Shown: positions 43,058 to 52,345 of the stretch, in pieces
Layout: each line of letters starts with the position of its first letter
Position numbering within the stretch: the stretch's first letter is position 1
Source of the DNA: Nitrosomonadales bacterium
GTDB lineage: Bacteria; Pseudomonadota; Gammaproteobacteria; Burkholderiales; Gallionellaceae
Length of the DNA: 64,000 nucleotides
Direction: 5' to 3'
Assembly (NCBI GenBank): GCA_023259055.1
Contig: JAHFQZ010000001.1
Span: 372,001-436,000 of the forward strand
Translations under genes and position numbers: made by a program
Notes under the pieces: generated by a model
What the model saw: only the letters and a program-made list of their open reading frames with translations
Databases searched by the model: none
What the model was told of the DNA's origin: nothing

Positions 43058-43351
43058 ATGCAAATCCCGAATCGTGATGGTGATGGCTATCTCGTCGACA
43101 TGAGCGAGTGGACGCCGGAGATCGGCCGCCTGATGGCCGAGGCGGACGACTACGAGTTGAACGAGAAGAAGTGGGAACAAATCATGAAGGCGCGCGAATA
43201 CTATGAAGAATTCGGCTCAGTGCCACCGATACGCAAGTTCGCAAAATACATCGGTGAAGACCAGAAGGATGTCTTCGAACTGTGGATGACCGGCCCGATG
43301 AAGCCGATTACCAAATACGGCGGGATGCCCAAGCCGACCGGCTGCGTCTGA
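43058..43351 (+). CDS. tusE: TusE/DsrC-family sulfur carrier
   Basis: About 97 residues. It has the DsrC fold pattern and ends in MPKPTGCV, with the invariant penultimate Cys (CysA) that carries persulfide. CysB, the second cysteine ten or so residues upstream in true DsrC, is absent (Lys/Thr there), so it is TusE-like (tRNA 2-thiouridine or general sulfur transfer) rather than a DsrAB partner. AAGGAG lies before the ATG. It stands alone, without tusBCD. Confidence 0.85.
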   Translation: MQIPNRDGDGYLVDMSEWTPEIGRLMAEADDYELNEKKWEQIMKAREYYEEFGSVPPIRKFAKYIGEDQKDVFELWMTGPMKPITKYGGMPKPTGCV

Positions 43352-43424
43352 AGACTCCAGCCGTGAGCTTCTAAATTAAACCGTCCGAAAAAGCCGGGTT
43401 AGCTCAGGCTATCCACGTTTAACT

Positions 43425-43826
43425 TCAAGGATTCAACCTGTCGTATTCCTTGTACAGGACATCCTCTTCTTTGCGAATCCTGGATTTAAGGGTTGAGAAA
43501 AGGCCTCCAATGTCTTTTGCAAACTCCAGTCCTGATCCACCCTGAGCGTATTTGGAAAAAAAGGCAATGGCCGCTGTTGTTATCCCCTCCATATCCTTCG
43601 CGTAGACATCCAGCGTGTGTCCCAGATTCTTGTCATTTTGGGCAGCCCTTTTGAGAGCAGGATATAGCTGATCATCCTCTTTCTTGAGATGGGCGAGAAG
43701 ACCCTTTTTTGCATCCATCAACTTCATCTGCCCCTCTTTTGAGGTTATTCCCAGCTTTGAAACTTCGCCAAGAATATTTGCGATTGCCGCATGCTCTTTC
43801 TTAAGTTCAATAATTAACTGTGACAT
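43425..43826 (-). CDS. Hemerythrin-like HHE-domain protein
   Basis: About 133 residues, an all-helical protein with ELKKEHAAI, LLAHLKKEDDQLYPAL and IRKEEDVLYKEYDRL. The positions where classical hemerythrins have HHxxEE and a final His are replaced by HxxxED and EED, so the metal site, if any, is richer in carboxylates. Iron or oxygen binding is inference from the family. The start is an ATG with AGAGAG upstream. Confidence 0.75.
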   Translation of the reverse strand: MSQLIIELKKEHAAIANILGEVSKLGITSKEGQMKLMDAKKGLLAHLKKEDDQLYPALKRAAQNDKNLGHTLDVYAKDMEGITTAAIAFFSKYAQGGSGLEFAKDIGGLFSTLKSRIRKEEDVLYKEYDRLNP

Positions 43827-44063
43827 ATATCTCTCTTTTAAGTTATTGGGAATCAAACCTTAACCATGATATTAGGCAGTTTGATTATATTCAAAATCTC
43901 AATGATCAGACTCAAATTATTTTATGCAATATTTGCGTGGTCAAGCTGACCATGACACGCGGAACGGAAAACCTGGCACAACCCTGAGAATAAGGATCCT
44001 GCATCGTAGATTACCATCTGTTTCTACGATATTTCTCTATTGGCCATGAAATGAAATTAGCAG

Positions 44064-45227
44064 TTATTTTGCCTCTAGCCGCCACAGCGAGGTGAGCTCT
44101 GCTGCGCGAGCCGCGTGTAGCGGATCGCTGGTATCAGAAACGCGGGGGTGATTGGGTTTCGCATCAATTTTACCCAATATCTTCAAGCCCGCCGCATCAA
44201 TAGCAGCAAGCAGCTCGGCGCGAGTGCGCAGGCCCAGGTGCTCGGCAAGATCGGAAAGGATCAACCAGCCCTCGCCACCTGGTTCCAGATGTGATGCCAA
44301 CCCATTAAGGAATCCCCGCAACATGCGGCTTTCTGGATCAAATACGGCGTGCTCAAGCGGCGAGCTTGGTCTCGCCGGAACCCACGGCGGGTTGCATACG
44401 ACCAGCGAAGCGCGCCCTTCGGGAAAGAGGTCTGCCTGCACCACTTCAACCTGCGCAGCTAAATCCAGCCGCGTCAAATTTTCGCGCGCACAGTTCAGTG
44501 CACGCTGATCCTGATCGGTGGCGACGATCCGTTTGATGCCGCGATGCGCCAGCACAGCGGCCAACACGCCGGTACCTGTTCCAATATCGAATGCAACGGA
44601 CTGGGTTGCGACGAGCTCGGGCAGCGGAGCTTCATTCACCAGCCCGATGTATTCGCTGCGTATCGGTGCAAATACGCCGTAATGCGGATGGATACGCGCT
44701 CCCAGCGCAGGAATCTCCACGCCATTTTTGCGCCATTCGTGCGCGCCGATTAGCCCCTGCAGTCCGCGCAGCGATGCGATATAGGGCTCTGTTTCCGTGC
44801 CATAAGCTTCTGTGCAGGCCGTGCGCACATCGGGTGCGCGGCGCAGGGGAATGCTGTGGTCTGCATTGAACGGGATCAGCAGCATGCCCAAGGTGCGGGC
44901 GCGCTGCGATTGAGCCTGGCGATGCAGATGAAAGGCTTCGGTGGGGGTAACCGGGGGTATTTTGTTTTTTCGCTCGCGCGGTTTTTCATATGCGCGCCGC
45001 GCCAACGCCTGCAGCAATTGACGCGCGTTCTGAAAATCACCCCGCCACAGCAATGCGGTACCCTCGCATGCCAGACGGTAGGCGGTGTCGGCGGTCATGC
45101 GATCGTCGGCGATCACCACCCGTCTGGGCGGTGGCATGCCGCTTTCCGAGCGCCAACGGGCGGATTTTTCTTCGCCTGCTTCGTTCCAACGAATGACCGG
45201 GCAGTTAATAACAGGATCAGTGCTCAT
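44064..45227 (-). CDS. PrmC-like class I methyltransferase
   Basis: About 387 residues. The C-terminal two thirds are a methyltransferase: VAFDIGTGTGVLAAVLA (motif I), ATDQDQRAL, then VVCNPPWVPA, the NPPW motif of glutamine and N6-adenine methyltransferases. The N-terminal 190 residues are unlike PrmC and may select the substrate. It begins directly after the RIO kinase gene: the TAA of that gene lies next to this ATG with no spacer, so they form an operon. Confidence 0.85.
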   Translation of the reverse strand: MSTDPVINCPVIRWNEAGEEKSARWRSESGMPPPRRVVIADDRMTADTAYRLACEGTALLWRGDFQNARQLLQALARRAYEKPRERKNKIPPVTPTEAFHLHRQAQSQRARTLGMLLIPFNADHSIPLRRAPDVRTACTEAYGTETEPYIASLRGLQGLIGAHEWRKNGVEIPALGARIHPHYGVFAPIRSEYIGLVNEAPLPELVATQSVAFDIGTGTGVLAAVLAHRGIKRIVATDQDQRALNCARENLTRLDLAAQVEVVQADLFPEGRASLVVCNPPWVPARPSSPLEHAVFDPESRMLRGFLNGLASHLEPGGEGWLILSDLAEHLGLRTRAELLAAIDAAGLKILGKIDAKPNHPRVSDTSDPLHAARAAELTSLWRLEAK

Positions 45228-46088
45228 TTACCTGCCCTCTTCTCTCTTGAGTTGCTGGTAGCGCAGCTTGGCCGCGTGATCGTCGCGCGCAGAATCTATT
45301 TCACGCATGACAGAACGCACGTCGGCCTGCTTTTCGCTTTGCTGAAAGCGGCCGGTCAAAAGCGTATCGGGAAGCAGCTCGCCGCGCTGGTAGAGCGCCC
45401 ATATTTCCTTGCCGTACTGGGTGGCTTGCAGTTCGGGGGCGAATTGGCCGAAATAATTGGCCAGATTTTCGACGTCCCGCTCCAGCATGCGGCTGGCATT
45501 GTTGTTGGCGGCGGCATCCACCGCCTGCGGCAAGTCGATGATGACCGGCCCGTGGCTGTCGACAAGAATGTTGAACTCGGACAGGTCGCCGTGGACGATG
45601 CCTGCACACAGCATCAGCACGACTTGTCTGATCAGCAGGGCGTGAAATTCACGTGCCTGTTCTTCAGTGAGTTTCAGGTCGTTGAGCCTGGGGGCGGGCT
45701 CGCCATTTTCGTCCGACACCAGCTCCATCAGCAGCACGCCCTCGTAAAATCCATAGGGGTGCGGCACACGCACACCCGCTGCGGCGAGTTTGTACAAGGC
45801 GTCAACCTCGGCATGTTGCCAGGCCGATTCCTGCTCCTTGCGCCCATAGCGCGAGCCTTTTTCCATCGCACGCGCCTGGCGGCTGTTCTTCACCTTGCGG
45901 CCTTCGGTGTAGTGAACCGCCTGATGGAAGCCGCGCTGGTTGGCTTCCTTGTAAACCTTGGCGCAACGAATCTCGTCTCCGCACTGGACGACATAGACCG
46001 TCGCCTCTTTTCCGCTCATCAGTTGGCGCATGACCTTGTCTACAACGCCGTCTTCGACGAGCGGTACGATTCTTTTTGGAGTTTTCAT
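45228..46088 (-). CDS. RIO-type serine protein kinase
   Basis: About 286 residues. Motifs of the RIO1 family: ATVYVVQC with CAKVYK (nucleotide Lys), the flexible loop around GRKVKNSRQARAMEKGSRYGRKEQ, VHGDLSEFNIL (catalytic Asp and Asn) and IIDLPQAVD (metal Asp). Archaeal and eukaryotic RIO kinases act in ribosome maturation; bacterial members (such as Pseudomonas PA4780) are less understood. It is the first gene of an operon with the PrmC-like methyltransferase. Confidence 0.9.
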   Translation of the reverse strand: MKTPKRIVPLVEDGVVDKVMRQLMSGKEATVYVVQCGDEIRCAKVYKEANQRGFHQAVHYTEGRKVKNSRQARAMEKGSRYGRKEQESAWQHAEVDALYKLAAAGVRVPHPYGFYEGVLLMELVSDENGEPAPRLNDLKLTEEQAREFHALLIRQVVLMLCAGIVHGDLSEFNILVDSHGPVIIDLPQAVDAAANNNASRMLERDVENLANYFGQFAPELQATQYGKEIWALYQRGELLPDTLLTGRFQQSEKQADVRSVMREIDSARDDHAAKLRYQQLKREEGR

Positions 46089-46162
46089 TGGATCAAGTGT
46101 TCAGTTTCAATTTAGTAATATCCAGAAGTAATCGGGAAGATGTCACGATTTCAAATAACCAG

Positions 46163-46879
46163 TTACCCTGGTGTTAACAGCGCCAGTTGTTCCTCGTCCA
46201 GATAGCACCATTCGCCTTCCGCCAAACACAGTGTATCAAGTTTCAATCCGCCGATCTGTGAACGGCGCAATGCCGTGCAATGATTACCGGCGGCAGCCAG
46301 CATGCGTTTCACCTGATGATACTTACCCTGTTCCAGCACGATCTTCAGTTGATGTGCGCCTAAAATATTACATGTCACCGCCGCCAGTGGCGCTGGTTCG
46401 TCGTGCAGTTTCACGCCGCCCAACAACTGCATGACCAGTTCGGGTGTCACCGCATCGTGCGTGGTGGCGACATAGACCTTGGGGATGTGGCGCCTGGGTG
46501 ATGATTGCGCGTGAATGAAAGCACCGTCGTCCGACATCAGCAGCAGACCGGTGGTGTCATGGTCAAGTCGTCCGACCGGCTGTACATCACGTCTGATAAA
46601 TTGTTCTGGCAGCAGGCTTAGTACGCCGGGGTGGTGGCTTGGTTTGCGCGAGCATTCGTAATTGGCGGGCTTGTTCAGCGCGATATACAAATGCTCGCGG
46701 TAGCGGTGCGGTTCGCCGAAGACTGCGAATTCGAGGCCGTCGGTTTCAATGCTGGCATGGTTATCGGTGAAGATCGCGCCGGCGATGTTTACGTCGCCGT
46801 CGGCAACCAGCTTGCGGCAGTATTTGCGCGTGCCGAAACCTTGCGATTGCAGGATACGATCCAGAGACAATTTGCTCAT
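46163..46879 (-). CDS. RsuA/RluB-family pseudouridine synthase
   Basis: About 238 residues. An N-terminal S4-type domain (LSLDRILQSQGFGTRKYCRKL) is followed by the catalytic motif GRLDHDTTGLLL with Asp, then HIPKVYVATT and HQVKRMLAAAGNH. This is the small-subunit (RsuA, 16S position 516) type in layout; RluE is an alternative. The family start favours the ATG at 46879, although a longer frame from 46921 is open with GAAAG upstream. Confidence 0.88.
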   Translation of the reverse strand: MSKLSLDRILQSQGFGTRKYCRKLVADGDVNIAGAIFTDNHASIETDGLEFAVFGEPHRYREHLYIALNKPANYECSRKPSHHPGVLSLLPEQFIRRDVQPVGRLDHDTTGLLLMSDDGAFIHAQSSPRRHIPKVYVATTHDAVTPELVMQLLGGVKLHDEPAPLAAVTCNILGAHQLKIVLEQGKYHQVKRMLAAAGNHCTALRRSQIGGLKLDTLCLAEGEWCYLDEEQLALLTPG

Positions 46880-47370
46880 GACAGGATGGAAATCGTGGCG
46901 GTAACCCTGAGGGGTAGGCATGCAAAATCTTTCACGGGGCGGAGTATAAATGTTATCGGGTTGGTTCGCGGGAGTTGTTTGAAGGTGCGCATTAAAGCCA
47001 ACAGCGCCGAATTCGATTTTTTACAGTAGCGGATTTAATGTGCAGCACGAAGGTCTGCACTGCCGGAAGGACGCTGGCGGCAGGGAGCAAACGGAGACCA
47101 CAGTTTCTGAACTAACAGTACCGAGTTTTATGAAAGTAGCGGCTAACAGTATTACTGAGATGGGAAATGCTATCCGCGTAGAAGCTGGTGGTTTCTACAT
47201 GGAAGTGACATACGGTAGCACTTGTAACGGAACAAGCAGACTAATCTGCTTCTCGCAGGTGATGCAACTCAATGGGGGCTTGTGGCAAGGCTTGTATGCC
47301 TGATCTGACATGCTTTCTGCTCAGGTTCGACAGTTGGGCGAAGACATACCGAAGCCAAGCTGAGCTTGGA
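46880..47370. other. Spacer without a supported gene
   Basis: About 490 bp between the leftward pseudouridine synthase and response regulator genes. The one sizeable frame (47040-47303, rightward) starts without a ribosome site and has no recognisable protein pattern. I see no RNA gene. The DNA may hold the promoter of the synthase gene. Confidence 0.5.
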
Positions 47371-47413
47371 TGTAAATCAGCGCTGATCGGAAATCAGCGC
47401 TGATCGGCTTACA
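47371..47413 (-). terminator. Long hairpin built from two 12-bp palindromes, after the response regulator
   Basis: ATCAGCGCTGAT occurs twice, five bases apart, flanked by TGTAA and TTACA. The two copies can pair with each other to give a stem of 12 bp plus an outer 5 bp. It starts three bases past the stop codon of the response regulator gene. No T-run, so a processing or attenuation role is possible. Confidence 0.5.
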
Positions 47414-47415
47414 TT

Positions 47416-47820
47416 TTACATTACAGGTGCGGTTCCACCGACGTGTGTCCGATGGTTGATAGCATTCATTATCACTTCAACCAGTTTGGTTTTTTCAACC
47501 GGTTTGACGAGATATTCAACAACGCCTTCCTTCATAAAATCCACCGCAAGCTTTACGTCAGGATAACCGGTCAACACAATGACCGGAATTGACGGGTACT
47601 CACGACGGAAATATGAAACAGCCTCAACACCGTTGATATTGGGCATGCGCACATCACAGAGGATCGCATCCATAGTGATAGCATTCTCGGAATCAAGCAT
47701 TTCGATTCCTTTCTTTCCGTCCGCTGCTTCTACGACCTCCAAGCCAGTTCCTTTGAGTTGGAGCCGGATCGTCTTGCGAACCTCCTCTTCATCATCCACC
47801 ACTAGTATTTTGTGAATCAT
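47416..47820 (-). CDS. Single-domain response regulator
   Basis: About 134 residues, receiver domain only. VVDDEEEV gives the acidic pair, LCDVRMPNINGVEA the phospho-acceptor Asp, VIVLTGYP the switch Thr and LVKPVEK the conserved Lys. AGGAGG precedes the ATG; the longer open frame (to 47964) is not needed. It lies 339 bp downstream of the histidine kinase on the same strand and is its probable partner. Confidence 0.9.
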   Translation of the reverse strand: MIHKILVVDDEEEVRKTIRLQLKGTGLEVVEAADGKKGIEMLDSENAITMDAILCDVRMPNINGVEAVSYFRREYPSIPVIVLTGYPDVKLAVDFMKEGVVEYLVKPVEKTKLVEVIMNAINHRTHVGGTAPVM

Positions 47821-48159
47821 TTTAAATCCTCCTAAGGTAATCTCATTAGAAACCGTCGTGCCATGGACGGGTTTGTTAAGAATAATTGCACCCTCGCGTA
47901 TAAGTAATGCAGATGCTGATATTCTTATAATTGCGGTCAGGATATTATTCTTCGCACGCAACAAGTGCTATCAGTGTTTGCCTGATTTTGGTGTAGGGGT
48001 CGGAGAGATTTTGTTGTCAGTATTTGCCTGACAGGACGCTAAATGTTTGGTCTAAGCCAACGTTGCGCCTACACAGTAGGCCAACTCTGATACGGATGAT
48101 GACACCAACATTCGCAATCGTTTTACTGCAACGTGACGCCCAATTATGCAGGAAGAAAT
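47821..48159. other. Spacer between kinase and response regulator
   Basis: 339 bp without a gene. Two copies of CAGT(A/G)TTTGCCTGA (near 47971 and 48018) form a direct repeat, a possible regulatory site. It probably carries a separate promoter for the response regulator. Confidence 0.4.
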
Positions 48160-50433
48160 CTACAGGGCTTTTGCAGGGGCTCCCTGGATAGGCTCCGCGC
48201 TGGGAAACCGAATGGTTACCGTTGTCCCTTTATCTACTTCACTTTCCAACGTGATGCCACCGTTGTACTTATTTACTATCTTCTGCACAATATACATGCC
48301 CAAGCCTTGGCCTTCGTCCGGTCCCTTGGTGGTAAAAAATGGATCGAATATCTTTCCAAGGTGCTCTGCCAGAATTCCCGTTCCCGTATCCCGGATGCGT
48401 ATGCAAACTTGGCTGTCCTCCAAGGTGGTCGTTATCTCCAGAAGGCCCTTCTTCCCTGCCATAGCTTGGATACCATTGCGAATAATGTTGAAAAAGACTT
48501 GTTGGATCTCTTCTGGCTTGGCAGATATTTTGGGTACAGGCGCGAAGTTTCGGCGTATTTCAATTCGATCGTCCAGCTGTGAAAGCTTCACCATTTCAAG
48601 AGCCTCAGCGAGCTTCTCATGCACGTCGATTTCTTCCAATTCATGCTGACTGGTTGGGCGGATGTATCCCGAAAGGTTCTTTACGATGGCCGAAATATGT
48701 TTGCTGTACTTGATAATATCCCGTGCATACTCGTTACACACAGAAGGATCCTTTTCATCACTTATTGCTTCAGCCCTGCCCAGGATGACATAAAGAGGGT
48801 TGTTGATTTCGTGACCGATGCCGCTGACCATCGTACCGATTGCCGTCACCTTCTCCGCCTGAATGAGTTGTTCCGTAACGCGATCTTTTTCGGCCTGGTT
48901 CTCTCTTAACGCCTCCTCCGCCTGTTTGCGTTTGGTGATATCCCGAATAATCGCGGTGAAGAATTGACCATCAGCGGCTTGCCATTGCGACATCGAAAGT
49001 TCCAGCGGGAATTCGCTGCCGTCCTTCCGCAAACCGGCAAGCTCAACGGTTTTGCCTATTATATGCGGCACCCCGCCAGCCACCACCCTCGCCAAGCCTT
49101 CTCTATGCAGGTTACGAAAGCGTTCCGGCATTAACACCGTCAAGGACTGACCGTTGATTTCGGTCTCGGTATAGCCGAACAAGCGTTCTGCAGCAGCGTT
49201 CCAACCCACAATGTTACCAGCGCCAACACCAGCGCCAGCACCAGTGATGATGGCATCGTTGGCTGACTCTGTGAGTGCACGGAAATGCCGCTCCCTTCCC
49301 GTTAATTTATCTTCCAGGGCACCTATGTGATGGCGCAGTTGAACTCTCATTTCATCAAACTCACCGGCAAGCTCCTCGATTTCATCCCCCGTGTGAATAG
49401 CTAACGGTTGGCTCAGATCACCACTGGCGATGCGACTCGCCTCATTGCGAAGTCTTTGGATCGGTTTAACGATGCGGCCGCTTGCATAGTAGCCCAAGGC
49501 AACAAGCAATCCCATGGAAAGCAAGCCTGCAAGAAGCACCCCAATAAGGAGGCTTTTTGCCGGGGCAAAGATTTCCTTGGAATCTTGCCAGGCGAACATG
49601 TGCCAGGACTCGTTTAGAGGTAGTAAAGAATTTACATCAGCCAGAGGCGCGTAACCAACAATGGAAAATACACGCTTGCCGTGCCCGTCGTTTTCCGCAA
49701 CAGTCCAACCCGCATGGTTAATTGTGACACGGGCAATAAGAGCCTGATCTTCGATACGGCTTCCTGTTGCCAGCATCGGGCAACTGATGATCGCCCCGGC
49801 ATTACTGATAAGCATTACGTGGCCGGTGCCACCGAACCGGATCGGATAGATGAGTGGGTCGAACAATTTCTTGACATCATAATCACGATGCAACCAACCG
49901 ATATGTGGGTTTCCTTTTCCGCCCCCAATCGGTACCGATATATGGAGCAGGTACTGCTGTGTCGCACTGTTCAAGTAAAGCCCGGTCACCCTGGCTACCG
50001 CATTCTCAGTGGAAGAGGTTGCGTTTTTTGCACTGTCAAGCCCTCCTTCTGGTCCCGACACCCAAGATGCTTTAAGGGCGCCTATTGTTGACTCAGCTTC
50101 TGTGATTGGGGGCCAATCTAACTGAACCACGGATGAGCTCTTGTCCCAAGGTTGATTGATAAAGAGATACGAACGAACTTCTGGATCAAACACCGCCTGC
50201 TGTGCCAGTATGCTATCAACAGTCAGGATTCGCTGGAGTTCAGCATCCACCTTCGCAGCACTGCCCTCGGCCAGTGCCTGAAAGTTTTCGCCGATTACAT
50301 TTTGAAGCTCGCTACTCCCCCTGTAGTAGGCTACCGAAAGACTTATCATCAGGGGAATCGTGCCCACGGCCAGAATGGCCAGCACCAGCTTCTCCGACAA
50401 ACCAAAGCGACGTTTTTTAGATCGTGTTGTCAT
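48160..50433 (-). CDS. Membrane histidine kinase with Cache-like, HAMP and PAS domains
   Basis: About 757 residues. A first membrane helix (LVLAILAVGTIPLMISLSVA) is followed by a large periplasmic sensor (residues about 40-285, dCache-like), a second helix (LLIGVLLAGLLSMGLLVAL), HAMP, PAS (FRALTESANDAII, then FGYTETEINGQSL), and a kinase core with SGIGHEINNPL (phospho-His 541), NIIRNGIQAM (N box), RDTGTGI and GQGLGMYIV. The PAS domain has a small repeat insertion, noted separately. Partner: the response regulator at 47416. Confidence 0.93.
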   Translation of the reverse strand: MTTRSKKRRFGLSEKLVLAILAVGTIPLMISLSVAYYRGSSELQNVIGENFQALAEGSAAKVDAELQRILTVDSILAQQAVFDPEVRSYLFINQPWDKSSSVVQLDWPPITEAESTIGALKASWVSGPEGGLDSAKNATSSTENAVARVTGLYLNSATQQYLLHISVPIGGGKGNPHIGWLHRDYDVKKLFDPLIYPIRFGGTGHVMLISNAGAIISCPMLATGSRIEDQALIARVTINHAGWTVAENDGHGKRVFSIVGYAPLADVNSLLPLNESWHMFAWQDSKEIFAPAKSLLIGVLLAGLLSMGLLVALGYYASGRIVKPIQRLRNEASRIASGDLSQPLAIHTGDEIEELAGEFDEMRVQLRHHIGALEDKLTGRERHFRALTESANDAIITGAGAGVGAGNIVGWNAAAERLFGYTETEINGQSLTVLMPERFRNLHREGLARVVAGGVPHIIGKTVELAGLRKDGSEFPLELSMSQWQAADGQFFTAIIRDITKRKQAEEALRENQAEKDRVTEQLIQAEKVTAIGTMVSGIGHEINNPLYVILGRAEAISDEKDPSVCNEYARDIIKYSKHISAIVKNLSGYIRPTSQHELEEIDVHEKLAEALEMVKLSQLDDRIEIRRNFAPVPKISAKPEEIQQVFFNIIRNGIQAMAGKKGLLEITTTLEDSQVCIRIRDTGTGILAEHLGKIFDPFFTTKGPDEGQGLGMYIVQKIVNKYNGGITLESEVDKGTTVTIRFPSAEPIQGAPAKAL
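49216..49245 (-). repeat. 12-bp tandem repeat encoding GAGAGVGAG in the PAS domain
   Basis: ACCAGCGCCAAC, ACCAGCGCCAGC and a half unit lie head to tail. On the coding strand they add a glycine/alanine run (residues about 397-406) between DAIIT and NIVGWN, where PAS domains usually have a short turn. Confidence 0.75.
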
Positions 50434-50690
50434 GTCCTCGCTGTGCCTTGATGAATGCTACATCAGCGCCATTGTCACTCATTTTTCTGGCGAATGCATC
50501 CTGCCGTTCAAATGCGATGGCGAGCTTGGTAGCCTGACTGCTTCAGGCTCATTTCTACGTGCAGTGTGGACTGTTGCGCATAGTGGTCTGGAACGTTAGC
50601 GTTAAGTATCAATAGTTGAGCAGCCTCCAAAAGGCCACAGATACGTTCTGTGCCCTTTTTGTTTTTGCAGTTCGTTAAAAGGGAAGGGGT

Positions 50691-51057
50691 ATGTCATTAC
50701 CCACCGCATTCGTTTCAGTGATCCTGATTCGGTCCTCCACGCCGCTCGCCATCAAGAGGAGCTCGCTGGGAATTGGCACCAGCTTTGCTGATGCTCTCAC
50801 GGATGATGATCGGCTCGGTGCTTGGTTTCGCACTGTATTACTATATGATCAAGCACATGGAGGCTGGGCATATCGCATCGATTACGCTGGTCACGCCGGT
50901 GCTAGCCTTGTTGCTGGGGCTGGGGTATGGGCTGAACGATGAGGTGGTGCTACCGCAGGTTTGGCTGGGAACGGCGAGCATTATTTCAGGCCTGTGCCAG
51001 CACCGCTGGAGCGGTCATTGGCTGTCGTATTTGCCGATAAATCGCAAAGGCAAATAA
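50691..51057 (+). pseudogene. EamA/DMT-family transporter pseudogene
   Basis: Two overlapping frames together give an EamA protein. The first (from 50691) reads TPLAIKRSSLGIG, the typical N-terminal helix. Soon after, the sequence moves to the next frame (from about 50773), where ALLMLSRMMIGSVLGFALYY and GHIASITLVTPVLALLLGLG represent the C-terminal repeat. The middle of the gene (about 150 codons) is missing and there is a frameshift, so it is dead. The spacers on either side (50434-50690 and 51058-51349) show no gene. Confidence 0.8.
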
Positions 51058-51349
51058 GGGTAGCAAGAGGCGGTAACCAAGCAGTCGTTTCCCCAAAACG
51101 CAAGGCGTTCTGGGGAATTGATCATGTGCCAGGTTTATGGTGCAGCAACAATTAAAAAACTCAACTCACCGTTTTCATGGCCCGTAACGGTCGCGGGAGC
51201 CAAAATAGTTCATTAGAGGAATTCGCCTGCCACCAAATGGCAGTACGGACATTATGGTGGCAGCTTTTAACAAAGCCACTTGCCCTATTGGATTATCCGG
51301 GTTGAACGGGCGCTAGTGCATTGGCACAAACGGCTACCGTTTGAGACAG

Positions 51350-52315
51350 TTACATCCCGAGTTCTTTTTCCAGACTGTCCTGATCCTTTTTGAACTTCTT
51401 CTGGCGTTTACCTTCGTCTTCGCGCTGTTTGGTTTCGGTGCGCTTCTGAAGGTCATGCGCTTCATTATTCAGGCCGGCAATGTGGTAATAGTCGACAGCC
51501 AAGTCGCTTTCGCCTCTGCCTTTGGTTTCGTCACCGAGTTTCTTCGCCTTGCCTTGTACTGATTTGATTTTCTCGGTTTTGCCGGCAAAGTTATAATATT
51601 TAATTGTCTCTTTAAGATAGTAGGGCGTCGTTAGGGACGCCATGCTGTCTCCGCGCTTTTCCGCCCGCTCCGCTGCCATGCGGTTTTCCGGCGCTTCGGC
51701 AAATTCCAGCCATTTCTGGGCTTGTTCGAGCGAACCAAACGCTTTGCCATAAATCTCGGACTGCTTTGATCCGAACTGTTTGTCCTCCTCGGCAAGCCAC
51801 GGCTTAGCATTCTGCACGGCCATCGCGCGTATCGTTTTTAGTGAGTCGGCAATGTGATTACCTTTGAAGTAATCGAAGGCAGTCTTGATGGTACCAAAGT
51901 CATCCGGCTTCGCCTTGGCCATTTTCATCATTACGCGCTCTTCGTCCTTCTTGTAGCTCTCGCCCTTGCGATACCAATCGAAGGCTTCCTGAAGCTGCCC
52001 TTTTTTCTCGGCCTCATCGCCAAGTTCTTTGTAGAGCCGTTTTTGTATGGCCTCAACTTCTCTAAGTTTTTCGCGGAAAGTTTTATCATCATCGGTAGCC
52101 CAAAGGCATGCCGCCCCCTTCAAGATTTCATAGGACTGCCGATAGTTGCCGCCCTGCTCGAGTTCCTTTGCTTTGGCAATATTGGCTACGCCCCGCTTGA
52201 AATCCTCGTCCGTACAGGAGGAACCATCTTCCGAATAATATTCTTTGGCGATGGCGTTGTTCAACGGCGCAACAAGAATCAGCAGAAATACGATCAACGA
52301 TCTCGATATGACCAT
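51350..52315 (-). CDS. Exported helical protein of unknown function
   Basis: About 321 residues. A signal peptide (SLIVFLLILVAPLNNAIA) is followed by TPR-like helices rich in Lys and Glu (GDEAEKKGQLQEAFDWYRKG, LAVDYYHIAGL). The end (QKKFKKDQDSLEKELG) looks like a coiled coil. No family recognised. It lies 30 bp upstream of the DUF4412-like gene's 3' end, on the same strand. Confidence 0.65.
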   Translation of the reverse strand: MVISRSLIVFLLILVAPLNNAIAKEYYSEDGSSCTDEDFKRGVANIAKAKELEQGGNYRQSYEILKGAACLWATDDDKTFREKLREVEAIQKRLYKELGDEAEKKGQLQEAFDWYRKGESYKKDEERVMMKMAKAKPDDFGTIKTAFDYFKGNHIADSLKTIRAMAVQNAKPWLAEEDKQFGSKQSEIYGKAFGSLEQAQKWLEFAEAPENRMAAERAEKRGDSMASLTTPYYLKETIKYYNFAGKTEKIKSVQGKAKKLGDETKGRGESDLAVDYYHIAGLNNEAHDLQKRTETKQREDEGKRQKKFKKDQDSLEKELGM

Positions 52316-52345
52316 GATTATTCCCCTTTGATGAATTGAGATGGC

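Noticed and set aside
44856-46115. 419-codon rightward frame
   Set aside because: Antisense to the RIO kinase and the methyltransferase start.
47040-47303. Possible 87-residue protein
   Set aside because: No ribosome site, no recognisable pattern and no neighbour context.
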